In this document: one piece after another, positions 47,322 through 55,423 of the stretch
How positions within the stretch are numbered: position 1 is the stretch's first letter
Layout: every line of letters starts with the position of its first letter
Assembly (NCBI GenBank): GCA_016779225.1
Contig: JADHNZ010000007.1
Location: 30,253 to 94,252, forward strand
Length of the DNA stretch: 64,000 nucleotides
Reading direction: 5' to 3'
DNA from: Planctomycetota bacterium
Lineage (GTDB): Bacteria > Planctomycetota > UBA1135 > GCA-002686595
Notes under the pieces: model-generated
Databases searched by the model: none
Seen by the model: the letters and a program-made list of their open reading frames with translations, nothing else
What the model was told of the DNA's origin: nothing
Program-made: the position numbers and the translations under genes

Positions 47322-47452
47322 GCCGCGATTCCCGGGCCCGTCTCGCCGCCCGGCGCCAGCCAGGGGGCGTCGGGACGAGGCCGGCGCGTAGCATGGTGGA
47401 GCGCGCCCGGGCGGCGCGGCACTCCGCTCTTCACTCCGTCCCTCGACCCCCG

Positions 47453-49954
47453 ATGCGGACCCTGCGCCAGCTCTCCCTCACCCTGCTCCTCGGCGCCTGC
47501 GTTGCGCCCCGGCCCCTCGAGACCGGGGGCCTGGCGCAGCGCCCCTCCCAGGCGCCGCTTCCCGGGCCCAGGCTCGAGCTCGACGCCGAGCACTACCGGC
47601 TGGAGCTGGAGCTCCTCCCCGAGCAGCGCGCCCTGCGCGGGCGGACGACCCTGCGGGCCCGAGCCCTCGCCGACGGCTTGGAGGCCGTGCGCCTCGACCT
47701 GGTCGGGCTCGAGGTCAGCGGCGTCTGGGACGGCGAGGGAGAGCGGCTCGACTGGGAGGCCGACGCGCGCGGACTCGTGGTGCAGCTGCGGCGCCCCCTG
47801 AAGGCTGGCGCTCCGGTGTCGCTGCAGGTCGCCTATGAGGGGCGCCCCAACCGCGGCCTCTGGTTCGCGCCCGGGCCGGAGCCGGACCACTGCTTCACCC
47901 AGGGCGAGTGCGAGGACGCGCGCCGCTGGTTCCCGTGCCTCGACCACCCGAGCGATCGCGCCACGAGCGAGCTGGTGGTGACCATGCCCGCGAGCTGGAC
48001 CTCCATGGCGGGTGGCCTGCGCCTGGGGCGGACGGTCGAGGGGGAGCGTGCCGTCGAGCGCTGGGCGCACCACTCACCCCATCCGGCCTACCTCGAGACC
48101 CTCGTGGCGGGCGAGCTGGCCGTGGTGGATCATGTCTCGAGGGGAGCGCTCCAGCTGCCCCCCGAGGTGCCGGTGCAGTACCTCGGCCCGCTGCGGACCG
48201 CGGCCCTCCTGCAGCCGAACCTCGGCATGACTCCGGATGTGCTGCGCTTCATGGGGGAGCTCACCGGCCGTGCCTATCCGTACCCGAAGTACGCCACCTG
48301 CGCGGTGGACGGGTTCCCCTTCGGAGGGATGGAGAACACCAGCGCGACCACAATCACCACGGCGTCCCTCTGCGACCACCGGGGCAGGGTGGACGGGGGA
48401 CCCGAGGGCCTGGTCGTGCACGAGGCCGCGCACCAGTGGTTCGGGGACCTGCTCACCTGCGCGGACTGGGACGAGATCTGGCTGAACGAGGGCTTTGCCA
48501 CCTACTGCACGCACCTGTGGTTCGAGGAGACCCGAGGCGAGGACGAGCTCCTCGTCCGTGCGCGGGGGCTGAGGTCCGCCGCCGTCGCGGCCGAGGAGCG
48601 CGTGCACCGGCCGATGGTCCACGACCTGTGCGTCGAGCCCATGGACCTGTTCTTCTCGGGACACGCCTACCAGGGCGGCGCTGCACGCCTGCACCACCTG
48701 CGCTTCGTGCTCGGTGACGAGGCGTTCCTGCGCGGGATCCGCGCCTATGTGGGCGCCCACGAGAACCAGGCGGTCCACACGCGGGACCTCGAGGCCTGCC
48801 TGGAGGCGGCGTCGGGCCTCGACCTCGAGCAGCACTTCGCGCAGTGGCTGCACGCCCCCGGCGTTCCGCGCTTCGTCCTCTCCTCGCGCTGGGCCGACGG
48901 CGTGCTCCGGGTGCGGATCGTCCAGACGCAGGAGGCCGTGGGGGGGACGCCCGAGGCCTTCGTGACCCCGATCGACCTCGAGTGGCGCACGGCGGGCGGG
49001 CTGCGTAGGGAGCGGGTCCAGGTGGACGCGCGCGAGGTGGAGCTCGAGCTGGAGTGCGCGAGCGAGCCCCTGTGGGTGCGCCTCGATCCCCACTGCTGGG
49101 TGCCGTGCGCCGTGGAGACCAAGCTGGATCTCGAGACCGCGCTGCTCCTTGCGGCGGAGGCGCCCGACCCTGCCGGGCGGCTCGACGGGCTCGAGGCGCT
49201 GACAGCCCGCGTGGAGCGGATGGATGAGGGATACCGGCGGGCGGCCCTCGATGTGGCTGCGCGACGGCTCGCGGCCGACCCCGTCCGCGAGGTGCGCAGC
49301 GCGGCGGCCGCGCTCCTGGGGAGCGCGCGCAGCGCGGGCTCCCGCGACCTGCTGCGCGCGAGCGCGCTGGAGGCCGACGAGCCCGCGGTCCGCGCCGCCG
49401 CCCTCGACGGCCTGCGCAGCTTCACGCCGGACTCGGACCTCTTCGAGCTCGCCCAGCGCGCATTCGTGCTGGCGCCCTCCTGGTCGGTCTGCGGTGCCGC
49501 CCTGCGCCTGGCCGTGGCGGCCGATCCGGAGCGGGCGACCCGCTGGTTCCGCGAGCTCCAGCGCGCGCCCGGGAGGCTCGAGGTCGACGGCCCCAGTGCG
49601 CCCCTCGCCCAGCACCTGGCCGGGGCCTGCAGCGCCCTCTCGCCGGCGGTCGCCTGGGAGCTCCTGAGCAGCTGGGTCCTCGCGGAGGCCTCCGCGCTCG
49701 AGGGCGTGCCGGCCCTGGCTCGCATCCGAGCGCTCGAGGTCCTCACCCCTCAGCTCGCGGCGCGCCCCTCCCTGCGCGCGGCGTCCGAGGCGCTGCTTGG
49801 GGATCACGACCCGCGCCTCTCCCGGGCGGCGGTCCAGGCCCTGGTCCAGGTGGGGGACGAGCCCGCTCGCCGAGCCCTCTCCGCCTACTACCCGCGTACG
49901 GCCTCTCCCCGCGAGCGGCGCGCCATCGAGGGGCTCTTCCCGGCGGGCGAATGA
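47453..49954 (+). CDS. M1-family aminopeptidase lipoprotein with C-terminal helical repeats
   Basis: An 833-residue zinc aminopeptidase, predicted lipoprotein (LTLLLGAC, Cys14). The exopeptidase motif FGGMENTSATT (about 290) and zinc site HEAAHQWFGDLL (His323, Glu324, His327) with Glu346 in WLNEGFATY are all present, so it should remove N-terminal residues from peptides in the periplasm. FFSGHAYQGGAARLHHLR carries the conserved Tyr region, but the proposed catalytic Tyr is better confirmed by alignment. After about residue 560 there are HEAT-like helical repeats. It ends with a four-base overlap onto the next gene. Confidence 0.88.
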   Translation: MRTLRQLSLTLLLGACVAPRPLETGGLAQRPSQAPLPGPRLELDAEHYRLELELLPEQRALRGRTTLRARALADGLEAVRLDLVGLEVSGVWDGEGERLDWEADARGLVVQLRRPLKAGAPVSLQVAYEGRPNRGLWFAPGPEPDHCFTQGECEDARRWFPCLDHPSDRATSELVVTMPASWTSMAGGLRLGRTVEGERAVERWAHHSPHPAYLETLVAGELAVVDHVSRGALQLPPEVPVQYLGPLRTAALLQPNLGMTPDVLRFMGELTGRAYPYPKYATCAVDGFPFGGMENTSATTITTASLCDHRGRVDGGPEGLVVHEAAHQWFGDLLTCADWDEIWLNEGFATYCTHLWFEETRGEDELLVRARGLRSAAVAAEERVHRPMVHDLCVEPMDLFFSGHAYQGGAARLHHLRFVLGDEAFLRGIRAYVGAHENQAVHTRDLEACLEAASGLDLEQHFAQWLHAPGVPRFVLSSRWADGVLRVRIVQTQEAVGGTPEAFVTPIDLEWRTAGGLRRERVQVDAREVELELECASEPLWVRLDPHCWVPCAVETKLDLETALLLAAEAPDPAGRLDGLEALTARVERMDEGYRRAALDVAARRLAADPVREVRSAAAALLGSARSAGSRDLLRASALEADEPAVRAAALDGLRSFTPDSDLFELAQRAFVLAPSWSVCGAALRLAVAADPERATRWFRELQRAPGRLEVDGPSAPLAQHLAGACSALSPAVAWELLSSWVLAEASALEGVPALARIRALEVLTPQLAARPSLRAASEALLGDHDPRLSRAAVQALVQVGDEPARRALSAYYPRTASPRERRAIEGLFPAGE

Positions 49955-50430
49955 CCGCAGACGCGGGATCGACGCTCGCCCTCCCCGAGGAGGCCCGGCG
50001 GGCCCTCGTGAGGGAGCTGCACCTGGCGCTGCTCTCGGAGGTGGGCGCGCGCTCGGTGTGTGATCACCTGCGCCGCAGCGTGCGCGATCCTGCCCTGGAC
50101 GCGGTCCTCGCGCGGGTCAACGAGGAGGGCGCCGAGGTCGTGCTCGAGGTCCAGGCCCTGCTCCGAGCCCTTGGAGCCCAGGCCTGGAGGACCAGCCTTC
50201 GCCGCCGCGTGCTCGCGCGCCTGCTCGCCTCCACCGCCCGCCTGGCAGGGCCGCGACCGGTGCTCCGCATCGCCCAGGACGCCTCGGCGAAGGTGGCGCG
50301 CTGGTACCTGCAGTACGCCTGGTTCCTTGCCGGGCACGGAGCCCTGGAGCAGGCCCGGACCTGCCAGCGGCTGGCGGCGACCAAGCGCCTGCACGCGGAC
50401 TCCCTGGGCGCGTTCCTGCACCGGGCCTGA
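49951..50430 (+). CDS. Helical protein of unknown function
   Basis: A 159-residue all-helical protein (LPEEARRALVRELHLALLSEVG through TCQRLAATKRLHADSLGAFLHRA). Its length and four long amphipathic segments suggest a four-helix bundle, possibly ferritin-like, but no metal-ligand pattern is clear. Cys37 and Cys137 are isolated. ATG at 49951 overlaps the stop of the aminopeptidase, so it is translated with it. It is followed, 28 bp on, by the selenoprotein. Confidence 0.55.
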   Translation: MTADAGSTLALPEEARRALVRELHLALLSEVGARSVCDHLRRSVRDPALDAVLARVNEEGAEVVLEVQALLRALGAQAWRTSLRRRVLARLLASTARLAGPRPVLRIAQDASAKVARWYLQYAWFLAGHGALEQARTCQRLAATKRLHADSLGAFLHRA

Positions 50431-50458
50431 GGCGGGTCCGGGGCGCTAGCATCGGGCC

Positions 50459-51046
50459 ATGACTTGGATCCGCACCATTGGCCTGGAGGAGGCGACCGGG
50501 AGGCTCGCCCGCAGCTATCGCGCCGCCGTGGAGCGCGCCGGCCGCGTGTTCGGGATCGTCCGCGCCATGAGCCTGCACCCTCCCGTGCTCGACGCCTCGA
50601 TGGGGCTCTACCGCGCCATCATGAAGGACGGTGCTGACGAGCCGGGGGACCTCTCCCTGCGCCAGCGCGAGCTCCTGGCAACCGTGGTGAGCCGCGCGAA
50701 CGACTGCCACTACTGAACGCTGTCCCATGGGGACGACCTCCGTGCCGAGGTCGAACGCGAGGGGGGCGACCCCGAGGTGGCCACGGGGGTCATGCGTGAC
50801 TGGCGTCAGGTCGCGCTCTCGGCCGAGGATGCGGCCCTGTGCGCCTTCGCCGAGCAGCTGACGCGCGCACCGGGCGAGGTGCGTGAGGCTGACCTGCAGC
50901 GCCTGCGCGCCGCGGGCCTCGACGACCTCGCCCTGCACCGCGCGGTGCAGGTGATCGGCTACTTCAACTACATCAACCGCGTGGCGGACGCGGTGCGCGT
51001 GGAGCTGGAGCCTGAGATGCCGCCTTACCCGGATGGCGGGCGCTAG
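50459..51046 (+). CDS. AhpD-like peroxidase-related selenoprotein (CxxU)
   Basis: A 195-residue reading frame with TGA at 50714-50716 as codon 86. Read as selenocysteine, the active site is RANDC-HY-U-TLSH: Cys83, Sec86 and His90 in the CxxCxxxH pattern of AhpD/carboxymuconolactone-decarboxylase-type peroxidase-related enzymes. The frame continues with typical sequence (GVMRDWRQVALSAEDAALCAFAEQLTRAPGEVREADLQRLRAAGLDD, VIGYFNYINRVADAVRVELEPEMP) to a TAG at 51044. The halves before and after TGA align to one family without a gap. AhpD-like proteins with CxxU are an established selenoprotein group. It should reduce peroxides or act as a thiol reductase in the cytoplasm. A SECIS-like hairpin lies 24 nt after the TGA. 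Start at ATG 50459. Confidence 0.9.
50734..50753 (+). promoter_or_regulatory. Candidate bacterial SECIS hairpin (AhpD-like gene)
   Basis: Perfect 7-bp stem CGACCTC / GAGGTCG with loop CGTGCC, whose second base is G. The loop starts 24 nt after the in-frame TGA, inside the 16-37 nt spacing reported for bacterial SECIS elements. A second short hairpin (GTCCC, atg, GGGAC) lies at 50722-50734 and may stack on it. Judged by eye. Confidence 0.6.
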
Positions 51047-51066
51047 GCCTGCCGGAGCGGGCGCGC

Positions 51067-53490
51067 TCAGCCCTCTTGGAGCACGACGCTGCTGCCTGGC
51101 TCGATGCCCTCGTGCACCGTCTCCCGGCCGGAGGGCCAGCGCACCGTGACGCGCAGGGGAGCCGCCACGCTGCCGAGGCCGAACACGAGCTCGGGCGCCG
51201 CGCTCGTCAGGTAGCCCTCCCCGGCGCGCAGGGTGCGGCGCAGCAGGCGCTCGCCGGCCTCAACCGTCACCTCGGCACCGACCCCGAAGGGGTTCGCACC
51301 GCGGCCGCGGAGCGCCACGCGCAGGGAGCTCGCTCCGCCGGCCCGCGGGGAGTCGTTGCGCAGCAGCCTCGGCGCCCCGTTGTTCGCCGTGACCAGCAGG
51401 TCCTCGTCCCCGTCACGGTCGAAGTCACAGGCCACCACCCCGCGGGAGGCGCAGGGGTAGCGCTCGCCGAGCAGGGCCGCGGGCGCCTGCTCGAAGCGGC
51501 CGGGGGCGGTCGCCAGGAAGAGGTGGTCGGGCTGTCCGACGCAGATGCCGGTGGATTGGTAGTCGGGGCTCGTGTAGCCGTTGGCGACGAACAGGTCGAG
51601 GTCGCCATCGAGCTCGAGGTCCAGCAGGGCCGGCCCCCAGCTCGTCACCCCGATGCCTGCGGCGGCGACGCCCGCGGCGATCGCTCCATCGCGGATCCGC
51701 GGGCGGCGCGTCCGCCCGGTCATCCTGCGCTCCAGCAGGTTGAGGTAGAGCGCGTTGGCCTCCAGCTCCCAGTTCGTGAGGAACACATCCTCGTCGCCGT
51801 CCGCGTCCACATCCGCGATGGCCAGGCCCATGCCGCCGCGGGGGTCGTCCATGCCGGCCTCGAGGGTCACATCGCGGAAGCTGCCGTCACCCTGGTTCTC
51901 GAAGAGGACATTGGGCGTCACATCGTTGGCGACATACAGGTCCTGGTCACCGTCGCGGTCGAAGTCCCACCACATGGCCTGCATGCCCAGGCCCGGGGCA
52001 TCCTGCGCGGCCTCGCCGATCATGCGCGTCTTGGGGTCGTGGACGCCCAGCTCCACGGCGACCTCCTCGAAGGCGAGGACCCCGTCCTGCAGGTCGTTGC
52101 GCAGCAGCTGATTGCGCTGGCCGGGGAAGAGGTAGGGCAGCATCTCCAGCGGATCCTCGCGCTGGATGCGGCGCGCGGCGTCCTCGGGCGGCATGAGGCT
52201 CGGGTCGTACTCGAGGTAGCTCGTGACATAGAGGTCGAGATCGCCGTCCCCGTCGTAGTCCGCGGCACAGGCCGCCGCGCTCCACAGGTCCAGCTCTGGT
52301 AGGAGGGCGCTGGCCTCCTCGAAGGTGCCGTCGCCGCGGCCCAGCAGCAGCCGGTCCCGGCCGCGGTTGGCCAGGTACAGATCCAGGTCCCCGTCGCCCT
52401 CGGCGTCGAAGGCGAGCGCACCCATCCCCGCGTCGCCCGCGCCCAGGCCCGCGCCCGCGGTTGCGTCCCGGAAGCCGCCGGCGCCGTCACCGAGGTACAG
52501 GCGGTGGGGGAGCGGCTCCTGCTCGGGGCGGCCGGCGCCCTGGACCAGGAAGAGGTCTGGGTGCCCGTCCCCGTTGAAGTCACCCCACGCGGCGCCGGGA
52601 CCCATGGTGGGGCGGATGTCGAGCTGCAGGTCCGGGCCCTCGAGGTGCACGACCTCGATCCCGGCCTTGCGCGTCACATCCGTGAGCCAGGGACGGCGCG
52701 GTGTCGGCGCCGAGGAGCCCGCCTCGCGGGGGACGAAGCCCATGCGCGGGGGCTCGACGACCTCGAGCACCAGGGTCAGGGTCTCTCCGTCCTCGAGCGG
52801 CGGCTCGTCAGCGAGGTCCACCCGCAGGGCGCCCCGTTCGAAGCGCGCCGGGAGCCAGGAGCCGAGGCGCGGCAGCCGCGCCGGCCGCACGCGGTCGGTG
52901 TAGAAGGCCTGGTCGACAGGGACCGTGGCCTCGAGGACCGTCGTTGGTGCTGGCGCCAGGACGACCGCAGCAGCGCGGGCGCCGCGCCCCACGGCGAGCT
53001 CGCGCTGGCCCGTGCGGAGCATGCCCGCGTGGGTCGGGAGCAGGACCAGGGCCTCCCAGTCACCCGCGGGCGCGTGGAGCGTGATGGTGCCGGCGGCTGC
53101 GTGGGCGTCCTGGCGCGCGAGGCGCGTGGGCTCGGCACCCTCCACTCGGTGCGCAAGGGTGGGCGGACCCGCGACGACGAGGCCGCTCTCGGTCTCGAGC
53201 ACCTGCTCGTCGTTCCCGTGGCGCAGGGTCGCGAGGCGCAGCTGGCCCCCCTGTGCGCCGGGGAGCTCGAGCGCCAGCGTCGTGCCGCTCATGGGCGCGA
53301 GAGGCACGACCTCGGAGCGCGAGGTCAGGGGCAGGAGCAGGCGCGTCCCTGGCGTGAGCGGTCCCCAGGTGGGGTGCTCGCAGAGGGAGGCCGGGCGCTC
53401 GGCCGCGCGCGTCACTCCGGACTCGTGCTCGCCGCAGGCGGAGCAGAGGGCGCTGAGGAGGGCGAGGGCCAGGGCGTGCCGCGTCTGCAT
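51067..53490 (-). CDS. FG-GAP/VCBS and ASPIC-UnbV repeat lipoprotein
   Basis: An 807-residue lipoprotein (ALLSALCSAC lipobox, Cys19). A beta-rich N-terminal part (about 40-260) precedes a propeller of FG-GAP/VCBS repeats: AAWGDFNGDGHPDLFLVQGA, ALAFDAEGDGDLDLYLANRG, AADYDGDGDLDLYVTSYL, WWDFDRDGDQDLYVANDVTP, IADVDADGDEDVFLTNWE, LLDLELDGDLDLFVANGY. The C-terminal GANPFGVGAEVTVEAGERLLRRTLRAGEGYLTSAAPELVFGLG is an ASPIC/UnbV domain, as in CRTAC1-like proteins. Repeat loops have DxDGDxD metal sites for Ca2+. It is convergent with the selenoprotein (20 bp). Probably surface-exposed, binding unknown ligand. Confidence 0.9.
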   Translation of the reverse strand: MQTRHALALALLSALCSACGEHESGVTRAAERPASLCEHPTWGPLTPGTRLLLPLTSRSEVVPLAPMSGTTLALELPGAQGGQLRLATLRHGNDEQVLETESGLVVAGPPTLAHRVEGAEPTRLARQDAHAAAGTITLHAPAGDWEALVLLPTHAGMLRTGQRELAVGRGARAAAVVLAPAPTTVLEATVPVDQAFYTDRVRPARLPRLGSWLPARFERGALRVDLADEPPLEDGETLTLVLEVVEPPRMGFVPREAGSSAPTPRRPWLTDVTRKAGIEVVHLEGPDLQLDIRPTMGPGAAWGDFNGDGHPDLFLVQGAGRPEQEPLPHRLYLGDGAGGFRDATAGAGLGAGDAGMGALAFDAEGDGDLDLYLANRGRDRLLLGRGDGTFEEASALLPELDLWSAAACAADYDGDGDLDLYVTSYLEYDPSLMPPEDAARRIQREDPLEMLPYLFPGQRNQLLRNDLQDGVLAFEEVAVELGVHDPKTRMIGEAAQDAPGLGMQAMWWDFDRDGDQDLYVANDVTPNVLFENQGDGSFRDVTLEAGMDDPRGGMGLAIADVDADGDEDVFLTNWELEANALYLNLLERRMTGRTRRPRIRDGAIAAGVAAAGIGVTSWGPALLDLELDGDLDLFVANGYTSPDYQSTGICVGQPDHLFLATAPGRFEQAPAALLGERYPCASRGVVACDFDRDGDEDLLVTANNGAPRLLRNDSPRAGGASSLRVALRGRGANPFGVGAEVTVEAGERLLRRTLRAGEGYLTSAAPELVFGLGSVAAPLRVTVRWPSGRETVHEGIEPGSSVVLQEG

Positions 53491-53619
53491 GAGCGCAGAT
53501 TAGGCACCGCGGCCCGATGATTGCACGCGTTCGCTCGCGCTCGCTTGCGACCACTAGGAAGCCGCTTCGCCTGCGAGCGGGAGGCCGAGCGCGGCGCGCG
53601 CGCGCTCTCTCAAAGGAGC

Positions 53620-53654
53620 GGGCGCCCCATCCGGTGCGGTCGGATGGGGCGCCC
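53620..53654 (-). terminator. Strong 14-bp perfect hairpin
   Basis: Arms GGGCGCCCCATCCG (53620-53633) and CGGATGGGGCGCCC (53641-53654) with a 7-nt loop. It lies 50 bp beyond the stop of the small minus-strand gene at 53704, in a 213-bp non-coding stretch, so it most likely ends that transcript. On the minus strand a short TTT follows after 5 bases. Confidence 0.55.
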
Positions 53655-53703
53655 TGCACTCTGCGCCGTCGGTCGAGGTCTCCCTCGCCGTGGCGCGCGC
53701 GGC

Positions 53704-53931
53704 CTAGTGGAACTTGAGGTCGCGGACCTGGTCGAGCGCGAAGTCGATCGAGAGCTCCTTGTCCGGATCGATCACGCGACCAGTCCCCTTGAAGGGGTTG
53801 AACACGAGGGAGCCCTGAACGGCGCGCCCGTCGCGGAAGTAGAGCGTGACCTTGTCCGCCGTGCGGGCGGCGAACATCTGGTCATACAGCTTCTCGTGGG
53901 AGGGAAGGGAGGTCTTCTTTGCGGTGGTCAT
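53704..53931 (-). CDS. Small conserved-looking basic protein, possible Sm-like fold
   Basis: A 75-residue protein. It has an N-terminal helix with Lys (MTTAKKTSLPSHEKLYDQMF), then beta strands (DKVTLYFRDGRAVQGSLVFNPF), and ends in DPDKELSIDFALDQVRDLKF. The strand order and the RDGRAVQGSLVF turn recall Sm/Hfq-like or BolA-like RNA-binding folds, but the match is weak and I would not name it. ATG at 53931 is chosen; a GTG five codons upstream (53946) is possible. Confidence 0.55.
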   Translation of the reverse strand: MTTAKKTSLPSHEKLYDQMFAARTADKVTLYFRDGRAVQGSLVFNPFKGTGRVIDPDKELSIDFALDQVRDLKFH

Positions 53932-54024
53932 GGGTGCTTGCGGCACTCCGTCCGGCGAGGCGCCGGCGGTGTCGTCGGGGGATCGACGACGGGAAGACAG
54001 GGATGGGAAGGGAGGTCTGAGCCC

Positions 54025-54684
54025 TCAGGCTCCAACCAGCTGCGGAACGAGGCGGCCCAGCTCAGGCACGAGCAGGCTGGACCAGGTCTCCAGGTTCGCG
54101 CCCGACTGCACGAGCTCACTGAGCTCGTCGAGGGTCACGAACCGTCCGCTCAGCTGCTCCGTCTCGCGGATCCGGACCGGACCCGTCGCGTGGAGCAGCA
54201 TGACGATCCCGATGTGCACGGCGCCGACCGGGTTGGAGTCGTCGTTGATGAGCCCCACCGGCTGCAGCTCGTGGTCCCCCTCGACCTCGAGCTCCTCCTC
54301 GGTCGCCTCGCGTCGGGCGGCCTTGGGGATGGGGTTCCTCGGACTCCAGTCCGGTCGGAGCGCGAGCTCCTCGGGAGTGGGGAGGTCCACGGGCTCGACA
54401 TGACCGCCGACGCCGATGGACAGCTTGTTGTGGAGGCGGGCTTCGCCGCCCTGCTTGCTGCGGGTCAGGAGCAGGACCTTTCCGTCCTGAACCACGACGC
54501 AGTAGGGGATCGGCTGCTTGAGGCTCGCGTCACGCTCCGCGTGTGCGCGCTCCACGAAGAAGCCGTGGTCCTGCACGGTCTGCAGGAAGGAGGCCTGCTC
54601 GAACTCCGGCCCGAACGCCAGGAACCCGTGCGGCGCCCACTCCGGGAAGAGGCGGGCGCGGGGAACGACGTGGATGAACTCCAT
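54025..54684 (-). CDS. MutT/Nudix-like phosphoesterase
   Basis: A 219-residue protein resembling predicted MutT-family phosphoesterases. The core is LHNKLSIGVGGHVEPVDLPTPEEL, then a Nudix-like helix ARREATEEELEVEG, which keeps the REx3EE metal-binding pattern with a longer loop after GGHVEP. Before it, YCVVVQDGKVLLLTRSKQGGE is the usual first strand pair. The N-terminal 90 residues are an extra domain (MEFIHVVPRARLFPEWAPHG). Substrate is unknown. A sigma-70-like promoter is visible upstream (54756-54784). Confidence 0.75.
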   Translation of the reverse strand: MEFIHVVPRARLFPEWAPHGFLAFGPEFEQASFLQTVQDHGFFVERAHAERDASLKQPIPYCVVVQDGKVLLLTRSKQGGEARLHNKLSIGVGGHVEPVDLPTPEELALRPDWSPRNPIPKAARREATEEELEVEGDHELQPVGLINDDSNPVGAVHIGIVMLLHATGPVRIRETEQLSGRFVTLDELSELVQSGANLETWSSLLVPELGRLVPQLVGA

Positions 54685-54755
54685 GGTGCCGGGGTCTCGG
54701 GGTCTCCGACGAGGAGTGGGGACGCGCGCGGCACGCTCTCTCCCCTCGTGGCCGA

Positions 54756-54784
54756 ACCGTATGCGGAACTCCAAAATCTGTCAA
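54756..54784 (-). promoter_or_regulatory. Sigma-70-type promoter of the Nudix-like gene
   Basis: On the minus strand TTGACA (54784-54779) is followed after 17 bp by TACGGT (54761-54756). That is a consensus -35, ideal spacing and a -10 with the key T, A and final T. The start codon is 72 bp downstream. The AT-rich stretch around it (caaaatctgtcaa on the plus strand) stands out in this GC-rich DNA. Confidence 0.6.
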
Positions 54785-54789
54785 CTGGT

Positions 54790-54812
54790 CGTGTGAGAGC
54801 GGCGCTCACACG
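54790..54812. repeat. Palindrome just upstream of a -35 box
   Basis: 8-bp inverted repeat CGTGTGAG / CTCACACG with a 7-nt loop (agcggcg), ending 6 bp before the -35 of the Nudix-like promoter. It could be an operator or the terminator of the rnpB transcript coming from upstream on the same strand. Confidence 0.45.
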
Positions 54813-54930
54813 CAACATGTGGTGGCATGTGCGGGCCAGGAGGTTGCAGATCCGTCAACGCCGAAGGGGCGACCGGGCGGCCTGCGGCGCCGCGTCGATG
54901 TCGCATTGCGCGGGCCGCGAGAGGTGGATG

Positions 54931-55307
54931 CGAGCGGCCCTGTAAGCCGGGTTCTGTTCCTCCCCGGAGGGAGGCGCGACCATTTCTCTGGGACCCAGGT
55001 CGCCCTGGGCCTCGAACGATCTACCCGGGAGGTTGACGGTGCGGGTCATCACCTGCCCTCCCCTATTCGATCTTTCTCCGGGTGGGGTTTACCTTGCCAC
55101 TCCTGTCACCAGGAGCGCGGTGCGCTCTTACCGCACCGTTTCACCCTTGCCGCTCGCCGAGGCGAGGTAGGCGGTCTGTTCTCTGTGGCACTTTCCCTGG
55201 GCTCACGCCCGGTTGGCGTTACCAACCACCCTGACCCGAGGAGCCCGGACTTTCCTCCCCCTGCCGGCGCCCGGGGGCGTCACAGGGAGCGGCCGCCGGA
55301 CCGCTCA
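54931..55307 (-). ncRNA. rnpB: RNase P RNA, bacterial class A
   Basis: The catalytic RNA that trims the 5' leader of tRNA precursors. On the minus strand the universal core GAGGAAAGTCCGGGCT appears near the 5' end (55238-55254), and ACAGAACCCGGCTTA near the 3' end (54943-54957). The ends pair as helix P1: GAGCGGTCC (about 55306-55298) with GGGCCGCTC (54940-54932). The ends given are set by this pairing, about 377 nt in all. The extra stem-loops and length fit class A. A -10-like TATGCT is at 55324-55319 (minus strand) with no clear -35. Confidence 0.93.
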
Positions 55308-55423
55308 CATCCGCACGCAGCATAGCCACCCCGGGTGCCTGGGGGGGCCCCGCCCCACCTCGGCGCTCGGGGCGGGGCCTCGCCGGGCCGGGCGGGGGAG
55401 CCCTCGGGAGGTACGGTGGCCGC

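Noticed and set aside
50777..51046. Separate 89-codon gene starting at GTG 50777
   Set aside because: It is in the same frame as the AhpD-like gene and is its C-terminal half after Sec86; no separate start signal.
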